From NCBI GenBank assembly GCA_030340625.1, contig JAOPHQ010000368.1:1-64000 (forward strand): 64,000 nucleotides of DNA, given 5' to 3'. A program made the position numbers and the translations under genes. The DNA comes from Merluccius polli. Its lineage: Eukaryota > Chordata > Actinopteri > Gadiformes > Merlucciidae. Below, piece after piece: positions 45,692 to 56,402 of this stretch. The notes below the pieces were generated by a model. The model did no database searches. It saw only the letters and a list, made by a program, of their open reading frames with translations, and was not told where the DNA came from. How positions within the stretch are numbered: position 1 is the first letter of the stretch; every line of letters starts with the position of its first letter.

Positions 45692-46340
45692 CTGTCATTT
45701 TCACCTTTAACAAAAGAGAGCCGTCCATGTTCTTTCCATTAACCACTGAAACATACGCAGCGATTCATACTTTATTTGTAAACCCAGGCGAGCGTTTAGT
45801 GGAAGGTGGCTGTTCGGCATTGCCGGAATATAATTGTGAGAGCGTAATTACAGCGTTTACTTTGCAGCTATTCAGAGGGAATGAAAATGCTACACCATTA
45901 TCAAGCCCTTCATTGGTCTCTTCTTGTCATCATGGGGATAATTGTCATCGGGTTCATGTTCTCTCTATAGCTCTGATGAAATGGATTCAGGAAATGCAAA
46001 TAGACACACCTCCCACATAATACAGTCATGCTAAACAAGCAGTCCTTAGGACTTCACATTTTTTTCCTCCCTAAACAAAGACGGCTAAGTATCTGAATTA
46101 TCATGGTTGTATAATTTCCTCAACAAAGGTGAAGTAGTTTCAACCAATTACGTAGCTTATTTTTTTGGTTAGCTTGTGTTAACTCAAAGGGAATGTGTTG
46201 CAGTAGATGTGTAGAAAATATAATGATTATAAATGATGCATATTTATTTTACATTATAACACTTGTCAAAGCTTTTCACAATTATGAAAAGGATCATTAT
46301 TATCTCTAAATACTTTACTTTTCACAATAAATGATTCCTC
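45692..46340. other. Single-copy stretch, no gene seen
   Basis: A 113-codon plus-strand frame at 45679-46020 has no domain and starts inside the hAT tail. CGTAATTACAGCG and similar words could belong to a conserved non-coding element. Confidence 0.45.
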
Positions 46341-46343
46341 CCA

Positions 46344-46540
46344 AAACACAATTCTCCTTTTCTCTCCTCTCCTGTCTTCGTATCTCCTCTGTCCCTCTCA
46401 TTTCCCATCGCTTTTCCACTCCCTTCTCCTCTAATATCCTCTCCTTTAATCTCCCCCACTCTTCTCTCCCCCTCTACCATCCCACCCCCCCCTCGCTTCT
46501 CCACTCTCCTCTTCTTTTCTCGTTTTTTTGCCCTCTTCAG
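46344..46540 (+). repeat. Polypyrimidine tract of about 195 bp
   Basis: An irregular C/T-rich stretch with few purines ends in TTTTTTGCCCTCTTCAG followed by GT. The end fits a splice-acceptor consensus by sequence alone, but no exon is recognisable after it. A C8 run lies at about 46485-46492. Confidence 0.7.
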
Positions 46541-46563
46541 GTCATAGCAGTTGGTCTGGGTCT

Positions 46564-46583
46564 GGGGGGGGGGGGGGGGGGGG
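46564..46583. repeat. G20 homopolymer
   Basis: Twenty consecutive guanines. A C11 run follows at 46673-46683, in opposite sense. Confidence 0.95.
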
Positions 46584-46737
46584 TGTTACATCAAGACCAG
46601 GTCAACGGTCAGCTCCACAGGCTGGCTTGACACGAGGAGTGATGGGGACATCCACATCATCCACTGCAGCTGCCCCCCCCCCCAGATGGGGTCTATGGAC
46701 ATCAGCAAGGAGATCTCCATTACAGCCGGTAAACTGT

Positions 46738-46739
<2 letters not shown>

Positions 46740-46796
<57 letters not shown>
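46740..46796. repeat. (GA)n microsatellite
   Basis: About 28 uninterrupted AG units. Confidence 0.97.
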
Positions 46797-46799
<3 letters not shown>

Positions 46800-46959
46800 G
46801 ACCCTCACCATTGTGGCATTGTCAACAGTCTGATGCCGTCGAATCCCATCCCACCACACCCCCTCCCCCAAAATACAGGATTAACCTTCCAGAGGGTGAG
46901 ACCCCCTCTCTGCATCAAAACCAAGATTGCCACGTGATTGTAATTCCAATAAGATACAC

Positions 46960-47041
46960 AGACAGACAGACACACATAGACACAAACATACACGCAAACA
47001 TACACACACAAACACACACAAACACACACACACACACACAA
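46960..47041. repeat. Imperfect (CA)n microsatellite
   Basis: CAGA, CATA, CAAA and CACA units lead to a pure CA core at 47025-47040. Confidence 0.9.
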
Positions 47042-47216
47042 GTGTACATATGCTCACACAATTCTCGATTCAAACCAGTGATAACACAAATGTCTCGACA
47101 GTAAAGCACGACTGTCAGTGTTTGGAAGGCACCCAGGAATGAGACTTCCCTCTAAAATGTCTTTTTGATGGAACAGGCAATTACGTATTATCTGTTTACA
47201 CTATAAATATATATAA

Positions 47217-50009
47217 GGGATAATCCACGACGAGGTGTGCATGTATCGAAAAATAATGCACAACACGGGGGCCAAGAAACCCCGACGCGAAGCGGAGGTG
47301 CGAAGTGCGTTATTTTTCATTCATATTTTGGGGTAATTCTGTCTCAAAAGTACAACTTTTAGCTTGCACTACTTTTTGTGTTCCTGGAAACAAACGGCAA
47401 ATGACCGGTGAAATATATGGGTCTGACTAATGCCTGGAACACAATCAGTTAACATGAGATTCATATGGAATGTGGACATTAACTTATTACTCCAGTAAAT
47501 AGAGATGATCTTAGTAACGACATGGCAACGTTACCTTATTACTCCAGTAAATAGAGACGATCTTAGTAACGACATGGCAACGTTACCTTATTACTCCAGT
47601 AAATAGAGACGATCTTAGTAACGACATGGCAACGTTACCTTATTACTCCAGTAAATAGAGACGATCTTAGTAACGACATGGCAACGTTACCTTATTACTC
47701 CAGTAAATAGAGACGATCTTAGTAACGACATGGCAACGTTACCTTATTACTCCAGTAAATAGAGATGATCTTAGTAACGACATGGCAACGTTACCTTATT
47801 ACTCCAGTAAATAGAGATGATCTTAGTAACGACATGGTAACGTTACCTTATTACTCCAGTAAATAGAGACGATCTTAGTAACGACATGGCAACGTTACCT
47901 TATTACTCCAGTAAATAGAGACGATCTTAGTAACGACATGGCAACGTTACCTTATTACTCCAGTAAATAGAGACGATCTTAGTAACGACATGGCAACGTT
48001 ACCTTATTACTCCAGTAAATAGAGACGATCTTAGTAACGACATGGCAACGTTACCTTATTACTCCAGTAAATAGAGATGATCTTAGTAACGACATGGCAA
48101 CGTTACCTTATTACTCCAGTAAATAGAGATGATCTTAGTAACGACATGGTAACGTTACCTTATCACTCCAGTAAATAGAGACGATCTTAGTAACGACATG
48201 GCAACGTTACCTTATTACTCCAGTAAATAGAGACGACCTTAGTAACGACATGGTAACGTTACCTTATTACTCCAGTAAATAGAGACGATCTTAGTAACGA
48301 CATGGCAACGTTACCTTATTACTCCAGTAAATAGAGACGATCTTAGTAACGACATGGCAACGTTACCTTATTACTCCAGTAAATAGAGACAATCTTATTA
48401 CTCCAGTAAATAGAGACGATCTTAGTAACGACATGGCAACGTTACCTTATTACTCCAGTAAATAGAGACGATCTTAGTAACGACATGGCAACGTTACCTT
48501 ATTACTCCAGTAAATAGAGACAATCTTATTACTCCAGTAAATAGAGACGATCTTAGTAACGACATGGCAACGTTACCTTATTACTCCAGTAAATAGAGAC
48601 GATCTTAGTAACGACATGGCAACATTACCTTATTACTCCAGTAAATAGAGACGACCTTAGTAACGACATGGCAACGTTACCTTATCACTCCAGTAAATAG
48701 AGACGATCTTAGTAACGACATGGCAACGTTACCTTATTACTCCAGTAAATAGAGACGATCTTAGTAACGACATGGCAACGTTACCTTATTACTCCAGTAA
48801 ATAGAGATGATCTTAGTAACAACATGGCAACGTTACCTTATTACTCCAGTAAATAGAGACGATCTTAGTAACGACATGGTAACGTTACCTTATTACTCCA
48901 GTAAATAGAGACGATCTTAGTAACGACATGGCAACGTTACCTTATTACTCCAGTAAATAGAGATGATCTTAGTAACGACATGGCAACGTTACCTTATTAC
49001 TCCAGTAAATAGAGACGATCTTAGTAACGACATGGCAACGTTACCTTATTACTCCAGTAAATAGAGACGATCTTAGTAACGACATGGCAACGTTACCTTA
49101 TTACTCCAGTAAATAGAGACGATCTTAGTAACGACATGGCAACGTTACCTTATTACTCCAGTAAATAGAGACGATCTTAGTAACGACATGGCAACGTTAC
49201 CTTATTACTCCAGTAAATAGAGACGACCTTAGTAACAACATGGCAACGTTACCTTATTACTCCAGTAAATAGAGACGACCTTAGTAAGGACATGGCAACG
49301 TTACCTTATTACTCCAGTAAATAGAGATGATCTTAGTAACGACATGGCAACGTTATCTTATTACTCCAGTAAATAGAGATGATCTTAGTAAGGACATGGC
49401 AACGTTACCTTATTACTCCAGTAAATAGAGACGATCTTAGTAACGACATGGCAACGTTACCTTATTACTCCAGTAAATAGAGACGATCTTAGTAACGACA
49501 TGGCAACGTTACCTTATTACTCCAGTAAATAGAGACGATCTTAGTAACGACATGGCAACGTTACCTTATTACTCCAGTAAATAGAGACGACCTTAGTAAC
49601 AACATGGCAACGTTACCTTATTACTCCAGTAAATAGAGACGACCTTAGTAAGGACATGGCAACGTTATCTTATTACTCCAGTAAATAGAGATGATCTTAG
49701 TAAGGACATGGCAACGTTACCTTATTACTCCAGTAAATAGAGACGATCTTAGTAACGACATGGCAACGTTACCTTATTACTCCAGTAAATAGAGATGATC
49801 TTAGTAAGGACATGGCAATGGGGGAAGCTTTCTAAACGTAGTCCTGTCCGAGTCCGGCCCAATTTGACAGTTACTAACGTTTTGGTTAGCGCATACATTT
49901 TTAGACCGGTGATTGCTTATGTTACGATCACATCATAGCCGCGCAGTTATCGAAAGTTAATCAACACCCCTCAAGCCAATCAGAATTGAGTATTCACCCA
50001 GGCCATATA
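47217..50009 (+). mobile_element. Palindromic-head DNA transposon, copy B, expanded by satellite to 2.8 kb
   Basis: The left part (GGGATAATCCACGACGAGG from 47217) matches the palindrome left arm of copy A. The right arm and left TIR are missing: sequence jumps from TTATTTTTC at about 47319 to ATTCATATTTTGG. Body words TTCATATTTTGGGGTAATTC, TTTTTGTGTTCCTGGAAACA and ATATATGGGTCTGACTAATG are shared with copy A. The right part 49825-50009 (GAAGCTTTCTAAAC, GAGTCCGGCCC, TAGACCGGTGATT, CCAATCAGAATTGAGTATTC) matches 40371-40556. Between the two halves lies the 52-bp array at 47487-49819. No protein is encoded. Confidence 0.85.
47487..49819 (+). repeat. 52-bp satellite array, about 45 units
   Basis: The unit begins TTACTCCAGTAAATAGAGAC and ends GGCAACGTTACCTTA, with strict 52-bp period. 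Units differ at a few recurring positions: GACGATC or GATGATC, GATCTTA or GACCTTA, AACGACATGG, AACAACATGG or AAGGACATGG, and GGCAACG or GGTAACG. GGTAACGTTACC is a 12-bp palindrome. Two units starting at 48371 and 48502 are only 27 bp, having lost 25 bp between two CTTA words. The last unit breaks off in CATGGCAATGGGGG. Low divergence implies recent or ongoing homogenisation. Confidence 0.98.
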
Positions 50010-50010
50010 T

Positions 50011-50055
50011 ATATATATTTAATTTTTTTAATTTTTTTTTTTTTTAATTATTCCT
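50011..50055. repeat. AT/T-rich simple sequence
   Basis: Continues from the (AT)n at the right edge of copy B into T8 and T13 runs. Confidence 0.85.
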
Positions 50056-50202
50056 TGCTCAAAGATAACATAGAGGAATCCAAGTGACTGTCGCTGTTGC
50101 AAGTCTGCCACTACTGCAGTATGCATCCCCAACCCCCCACCCTGGCCCAGCTTGCTGGGCACCGGAGCCGCAGTGTTCTTCTTAAAGAGATCATTAAGCT
50201 CT

Positions 50203-50271
50203 GGGGGGGGGGGGGCAGTGGTGGGGGGAGGATTTGTGTGGGTGGGTGTGGGGGTGGCGGTGGGGGGAGAA
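50203..50271. repeat. G-rich tract, quadruplex-prone
   Basis: A G13 run is followed by TGGTGGGGGGAGG, GGTGGGTGTGGGGG and GGCGGTGGGGGG words, giving many G3+ tracts within about 70 bp. Confidence 0.8.
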
Positions 50272-51154
50272 TCTCACTGCAAGCACTTGCATGCCGCCCA
50301 GTGGTATCACTTTCCTTCTACAAAAAAACAAAAAAAACGAGCTGAACTATCTTTATATCAACAGCCTCAGATTCATAGACAATAATATTTTTAATCTGAT
50401 TCAAATATTGCAATGACGAATAATACTATATAATGCTCTCATTCCCTTTTCTTTATACTTACAAAAAAAAGGTTTGGAATTAAAAATAAACAGCAGAGGC
50501 CAGGTTTGGTGTGTTGTGGGATTTTGAGCAAATGTCTGTTCAGTATTATAGCGCTGTATGTGTATAGTGTTGCTAGATTGAATACATAAAACCAGCAAGT
50601 TGAGGAATTCATTCACTAAATTAACATTTATATAATAGACCTTTTGTGTCATCATCACAATGAATGCTACTAAAATACACAGTCTTGGATAAGAGCCCAA
50701 CTTATTAAGGAACTAGCCGAGTCATGGTGTTCTGCTTCTTTGAAAAGTGCTGAGGTTAAGTGTGGAAAATTACATAACAGATGTTGTTAATTAATGGCTT
50801 GCGATAGTAGTCACAAAAGCAGCCAAGATAATGCCAACCAAACAGCAAATACTGACCTGTACAGATTGCAGAGTGGTGAAAAGCAACAAAGCGCTCTTTT
50901 TCCAACCGCCCCCCCACCCCAAAACAAAAATACAGAAAATAAAGGGTAGCTCAGTCACTGAGCATTCACTGAACCCTTGGCATTTACACAATCCTCATCC
51001 GCTATTTAAGATGCAGCTAACTCTATGCAATCCCCCGAAGTCCAAAGACAGAGCAACCAGAGAATCGAGGTTTGACAAATCTGAAGCATGTTTGGGCTAC
51101 GATCCCCCAGTTATCTCAACTTAATTGCTTAATAGGTAGAAGTGAAATAACGAA
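50272..51154. other. Single-copy stretch, no gene seen
   Basis: AT-rich unique-looking DNA; no domain in any frame. Confidence 0.45.
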
Positions 51155-51232
51155 GGGGGGGGGGGGGGGGGTGAGGAGGGAGGGGGGGGTGAGGAGGGAG
51201 GGGGGGGGGGTGGGGGGGTGGGGGCGGCGGGC
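51155..51232. repeat. G-rich tract, quadruplex-prone
   Basis: G17, G8 and G11 runs alternate with TGAGGAGGGA spacers (two tandem GTGAGGAGGGAGGGG-like units), followed by TGGGGGGGTGGGGGCGGCGGGCG. Almost every base is G on the plus strand. Confidence 0.9.
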
Positions 51233-51890
51233 GTGTAATTTCATTGAAATTAGTTTTGAATTTATCGTGACAGTTGCGTTCCTCCGATAAGAGTTTGAGA
51301 GCGCGGCTGATAGGGGCCGTTCTATTACTGATGTCTATCTTGAAAAGCTCAGACTCCACAAATCAAAGACAATGAAAGATGGGCTCCCTTGACAGCGCCA
51401 GACGCGAGCTGAGCTGATCCGGTCTGACCAAAAGGACGGCTAATGTCTTCTGATGTGTATGCTGGTACATGCATTTTAACTAGCGCAGCATTTTCGGGTC
51501 AGTGTCCATGTCATTGGATTTAATTGTTCGATTTATTTAATTATTTCTTCCCCCTGTGAAGTGTAACCGCGTGGGACGTGTCGATACCTCGCTGTATACT
51601 TCTGTATTCCTCACTTTCCTTTGTTTTTCTCCTCATCCGCTTTACAACAGTGTACCGTGTCAGTGTCTATGATCCTTGCCAACGCCGTAGCCTACCTAGC
51701 GAATGCACAGAAGATGAACCCCCGGACTTATGATGTGCACTGTTTGCCTTCATGGTTAATGCATAGTGTATGATAATGTGGTCGCCTGGTGCCCCTGGTG
51801 CTCTTGAATTAAACAAACCGCTATGAAAGGAAGAGACGACTTCAGAGGAAGATTGTTTACGGGCAGCGGTGGCGAATGTTCCTGTATACA
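51233..51890. other. Single-copy stretch, no gene seen
   Basis: Mixed-composition unique DNA with no supported gene. Confidence 0.45.
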
Positions 51891-51892
51891 CC

Positions 51893-52046
51893 TTTTGGTG
51901 GACGCTCTTATCCAAAGCGCCTTACAATACGTAAAGGCGCGTGAGGGCGTACATTTTTAGCATGGGTGGTCCCAGCGGGAATCGAAACCCCTGACCCCGG
52001 CAACGTTAACGCCATGATGCTCTACCGGGTGAGCTAGTCAGGAGGA
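51893..52046 (-). mobile_element. tRNA-derived SINE, V-SINE-type, minus strand
   Basis: Read on the minus strand, TAGCTCACCCGGTAGAGCA is a tRNA-like box A and GGGTTTCGATTCCCGC a good box B. After the head comes CCACCCATGCTAAAAATGTACG, then the tail TTGTAAGGCGCTTTGGATAAGAGCGTC, the L2-type 3' tail that lets such SINEs be copied by a LINE. Total length is about 150 bp, so the central domain is short or missing. It is not a tRNA gene, since no acceptor stem closes around the head. Confidence 0.8.
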
Positions 52047-52449
52047 CCGCAACGTGTTCAGTAAGAGCAATGGAAACGACATTTAGTTGGGACAGAATTG
52101 CATGATTTATTCAATGGGCATTTTCAATAACTTATTGAAAATGACTTGCTTCTTATAACCGGAATAAATAACCCATGGCCCACCAGACGCTTGGTGAAAA
52201 CCCAATATTAATCGTAACAAATCTGTCTTTTAAAAGCACCCCTTTAGACACATTCTGTCACAGAGGAAAGCTAAGTCTCTCCCTTCCAACCGCCGCCGCC
52301 AACCACTGTCCTCTGACAAGCACGACGATGTAATGCTTTCCCACACTGCCATTGTAAATCTACACAACGGTCCACTGTATAATGTGTTGCTAAACTGCTG
52401 ATCGAACCATTTCCAAGACAGTTCACAAGTTCCATCATTCACCAACTGG

Positions 52450-52484
<35 letters not shown>

Positions 52485-53130
52485 TGCATGCGTGCGTATG
52501 AATAAATACTGTTTCTAAGGGCGGCAAGTGGCTGGATTCAAGTGATGATCGTCAGCAGTTTATTTTATTCTCTGATGTTGGTACAATGCTATTTCACAAA
52601 ACGAGCTGAGCCAGACACTTTTTTGTGTGTGTGTGTGTGTGTGCAGCCGATCAGCTATTCTATTGTCCTTTTGAGACTGACGATATTGAGTTTTCCGAAA
52701 TATATATATACAGTAGCCTAATGCCGCCGGCCAAGTGTTAAAGTGCACGTGTGTGTCGCTGTGTGTGGTGGCGGGAGTATGGAAGTACAAATCAAAAGTA
52801 GTGTTTAACCTTTTTCGTCTCCGTAAAATATAAATCTTGTGTAATGTAAGCAACCCCTCGACACACAGCTGCCGCCGCTGATTAATGGCGACCCCGGATG
52901 CTCATAGTGGGTGCTATGTATTTGGTAAAATGTGTGGAGTCCTATCTGGAATCCCTCCCTCACCTTTCTTAAAGTATTATTCACAGTCATTAACTTAAAC
53001 GTTTCTTCGTGTTCACCGTTCTATAGGGACGGAGATATATGCGAGAAAAGCCGCACAACTGCTGTAATTACTTATTGATGTGGGTACGAAAATTTATGTT
53101 TTTACATTTGTCCTTTAGACCACTGGAAAA
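52047..53130. other. Single-copy stretch with two (GT)n microsatellites
   Basis: GT arrays lie at 52451-52481 and 52624-52644, and a TATATATA run at 52700-52709. No gene supported. Confidence 0.5.
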
Positions 53131-53235
53131 GGGTGTGTGTGTGTGGGGGGGGGGCGGTAGAAAAGTTAAGTACCTCCAGTCTGTTCAGAGCAATTAAAGC
53201 GGGCGGGGGGCGGTGGTGGTGGGGGGGGGGGGGCG
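53131..53235. repeat. G-rich region with G10 and G13 runs
   Basis: (GT)n-G10 at 53133-53154 and GGGCGGGGGGCGGTGGTGGT-G13 at 53200-53235 lie within about 100 bp and are quadruplex-prone. Confidence 0.85.
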
Positions 53236-56125
53236 GTTTCTATACACTTTCTGTCTTGACCGCAATTGAAAAACCTTTTTGGTTTATTATATAAATAAAC
53301 AATACATTGGAAATCACATAAAAAAAGAAAAAAAAAAACATATTGCCTGTACACCAACAGATAACTGTAAATTACCTCTTTCAAAAAAATAAATATAGAG
53401 ATTTTTTTTTCTCCAGCGCAATATGTTTCTCTCTGCGACGACTTGCCCTCTGCCGAAAATTAAATGTTTGATACGCTGACATACATAGAGGATTACAATG
53501 CTGAGGATTAGGCTTAACCAGCTAAGCATACCTAATCACCACATGCTAAACAGGATTGGGTGGCTGTATTCAGGTGCTCAACCTGTTTATTTATAACAGC
53601 CGTGGCGACCCTCCTGGTACCGCCGTCCTCCGCGCTGGTCCGCACAAGTTTAACCCGGGTCACCGCGTGGACGGTAATAATGGAGAGTCCTGCGAGGAGA
53701 GGGCCATTTATCATCCACGGCCTCGCTATTGGGCCGTGTCACCAGCCTGGATTGCTACAGGAATCCAGAATGAATGTGGAGCTATGGCTTCTCGGTTATT
53801 AAAAGGCAAGGAGGTTACATTAAACACTAGAAGGGGTTTCTTGTTCCTCTGTCGAGGGGGGCCATTTTGTGTTGTGCTGCAGGAGACAGATGGATAATAC
53901 AAATGCTGGCAGAAATAGGGGCTCGATGCGGCTTTTCGCGGTGGCTGTTTGCTGAGGCTTATCAGATTTATTGTACCGATTGCCAAAAGTTCTGAAATTC
54001 TGGTCATAGTCCCGGAATTGGTGAATGAGGAGAATCAGTAATATACAGGGCAAGACTAAACAAAACAAATAATACCCACCATATAGTAGTCATAGTTCAT
54101 CCCTCAGTAATAAATAGCCTTAGTAATAAATAGCTACATATCGGTTGCCGTCTCCATCTTGCATAATTGGTCACTGTAAGTGGTGGGACAAGCTTTGGAA
54201 ATGTATTCAAACTGGTGTTGAGACTGGTGTACGTACATCAAAGTGATGTACATACATGTCAGTGCAATAGATGGAAGCGTCTGATTGGTGCTGCAGTGTA
54301 AATATTAGATCGCCCTGATACACATATCCATTAGTGTTTACATATCTTGCTTCAGAGATCGAGCAGGACGTAACACGCTGTGACAGCTATAAAATAAAAG
54401 TCCAAACCAACCTTGCCTGTGAGCAAGTGTTCATCAAGTCTTTCAGTTTAATGGCACACACATCCTAAAAGAGATGACAAGCCTGTTCCTTTTTTCATGA
54501 TCTTGAACAAAATATAATTTCATGCTGGATTAACCTAGGTAAAGATAGTTTTATATTTGATATTCGCCAGACATTCGGTTTTTAACTCACAATTTCTCAT
54601 TGACTGAGATGTTAATAATATTTGAATGTTAAAACCACTGATTAGAGAACATTATTTGTGAAAATTGTTTTTGACGTGATTTTTCTTATAATTTTTACTA
54701 TTACACCACGTCTATAATGAAAACTACAATACCTAGACCCACCAGGACTGGATTATTTTATGGACCCCAAAGACTATTTATAATCTTGTTTCAGATTTGT
54801 AAAACCTTATGTCTATTTGTGAAAACAAACATACATTGGCTTTTAGTAATTTCTACCTATGAAGTCCACATTAGACCAGGTTTAGAATGAAAACCACAAT
54901 ACGTATACCCGCCAAACCTGGACTGGATCATCATATGGAACCTATAGACGCTTGACAACCATTATTTTTAAGATAATTACTTTAAATTCAAAGTAATTTA
55001 GTTCAATTCGGCTTTCTTCAACACCTTCCTGACAACCGACAGATAGATGGATAGAGAGAAGAGAAGGAACTGAAGATGGTCCAAAAGAGAGAGACTGGTG
55101 TTTCTGAGGGAGGAAATAATACTAAAATAGTCTAAAACTATGAAAGGGTTGTCTAGTTTATAATCTAAATATTATTTCAGTTTTCCACTGAACGTTCCTT
55201 TAGTTTCTGTGTTACTATAATGGTAAAGTTTCAGGAAAGAAACTCCTCCTCATTAGAGCCCTGTTTCCAGTCGATTAACAAATGACCTCAAAACACCCTT
55301 CTCATCTTTGCTTGGGTGCATTTGTACACATATAAAAAAACATATGACTACTTTGCTTGCTGGCATCAGATCTCAGAAGAACATTTTATTCCATATAATC
55401 CAAAAGTATTTCATTTGAATATTGCTGAGAGCCAGGCAGCTGCCAGGGAGATTGGCATCATGGGAGAGCCGTGTTCACTGGACGAATACAGATCTCTGGC
55501 GCATTGCCGAGAGAGTAAAGCACCATCGTCGGGGTTCCTCATGAGGAATGTATTTTCATTCAGTTTCAACAGCCCTTTTTACACAGCCTGTTCAAGGCAG
55601 GCATGTCGTGCCTTTATTCTGTCTCGCCTTCTGTATAAACCATGGAATGGTGGGGGGGCTTTGTTTTTCCACTTTTAAGCCGGTAGCAGATGGAGTAAGA
55701 AAACCGAATCGACGTCTGTGTTAAAAGGGTGAACCGGCATGGCGGGACAAGGATGTGACTTTTTGACTCTGGCAATCACCCTCATCAAAATTGCTGAACA
55801 CATTATCCCAGAACACGGGTCCTTGTGGTCTCTCTCTCCTCCACATTCGTCTTTCAGAGACCAGCGCAAATTGACCAAGAAGAACCTAACGTCTCCATCT
55901 ACGGCGTCTAAGGTCTGCACACATTTCTGCCCCGAACCGCTCCCTGCTTCCACAACGCCGGCATGCTGTGTAAAGCAACACACGGGGAGGGCGGCATTAA
56001 GCCGGCTGTGTTTGGTTCTGTGTAAAAAAGCAAAGCCAGTTTAATGACGGACCTTCTTTACGGCTAAATTGCGGGATTTCTGTATAAAAGGGGCTAACAT
56101 AAAATATTACCATCACTGCATAGGT
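53236..56125. other. 2.9-kb block, mostly single-copy, no gene seen
   Basis: Apart from A-rich runs near 53320-53335 and the diverged dimer at 54.7-54.95 kb, it is repeat-poor. Open frames of 113 codons (53556-53897), 120 codons (55316-55678) and 101 codons (55739-56044) carry no recognisable domain and are not flanked by convincing splice sites. The 53540-53900 and 55400-55680 parts have coding-like GC and could be checked for conservation. Confidence 0.4.
54701..54949 (+). repeat. Diverged tandem dimer with 170-bp period
   Basis: 54701-54774 and 54871-54949 align over about 75 bp at roughly 80 percent by eye. Shared words are ATAATGAAAACTACAATACC / AGAATGAAAACCACAATACG and GGACTGGATTATTTTATGGA / GGACTGGATCATCATATGGA. 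The second copy has about 5 extra bases. Similarity is weaker but detectable upstream (TATTTGTGAAAA near 54650 and 54815), which implies a unit of about 170 bp. No known family is recognised. Confidence 0.7.
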
Positions 56126-56129
56126 ATGT

Positions 56130-56140
56130 GGGGGGGGGGG
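56130..56140. repeat. G11 homopolymer
   Basis: Eleven consecutive guanines. Confidence 0.95.
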
Positions 56141-56303
56141 TACATGTTGCTAATGAGGTTGACATAGATGAGTGTTTGAAGAATGAATGTGAGAATTAAT
56201 TTGCAGTATTAAAACTATTTTAACTAAAACATTGCATTTTCCTTTATTTGTTATTTTTTTGAGTACCTCAATGTGTGGGTGCCTGCAAGTGTGTGTGGGG
56301 GAT

Positions 56304-56320
56304 GGTGTGTGTGTGTGTGT

Positions 56321-56401
<81 letters not shown>
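56304..56401. repeat. (GT)n microsatellite, about 98 bp
   Basis: Two GTGC interruptions near the left end, then about 35 pure GT units. It is the longest pure dinucleotide array in the right half of the window. Confidence 0.97.

Positions 56402-56402
<1 letters not shown>

Noticed and set aside
45679..46020. 113-codon frame next to the hAT copy
   Set aside because: It begins in the hAT 3' non-coding tail and shows no transposase or other domain.
47487..49819. CRISPR-like array
   Set aside because: The repeats are contiguous 52-bp units with no unique spacers, in eukaryotic DNA inside a transposon. It is a satellite.
51965..52046. tRNA gene on the minus strand
   Set aside because: Boxes A and B are good, but the acceptor stem does not close and a SINE body and LINE tail follow, so it is a tRNA-derived SINE.
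53556..53897. 113-codon frame as a possible exon
   Set aside because: A second frame (53560-53802) is open over the same bases and neither has recognisable content. GC composition explains the openness.
55316..55678. 120-codon frame as a possible exon
   Set aside because: No recognisable domain or motif and no clear splice sites. The 5' part is AT-rich like the surrounding non-coding DNA.
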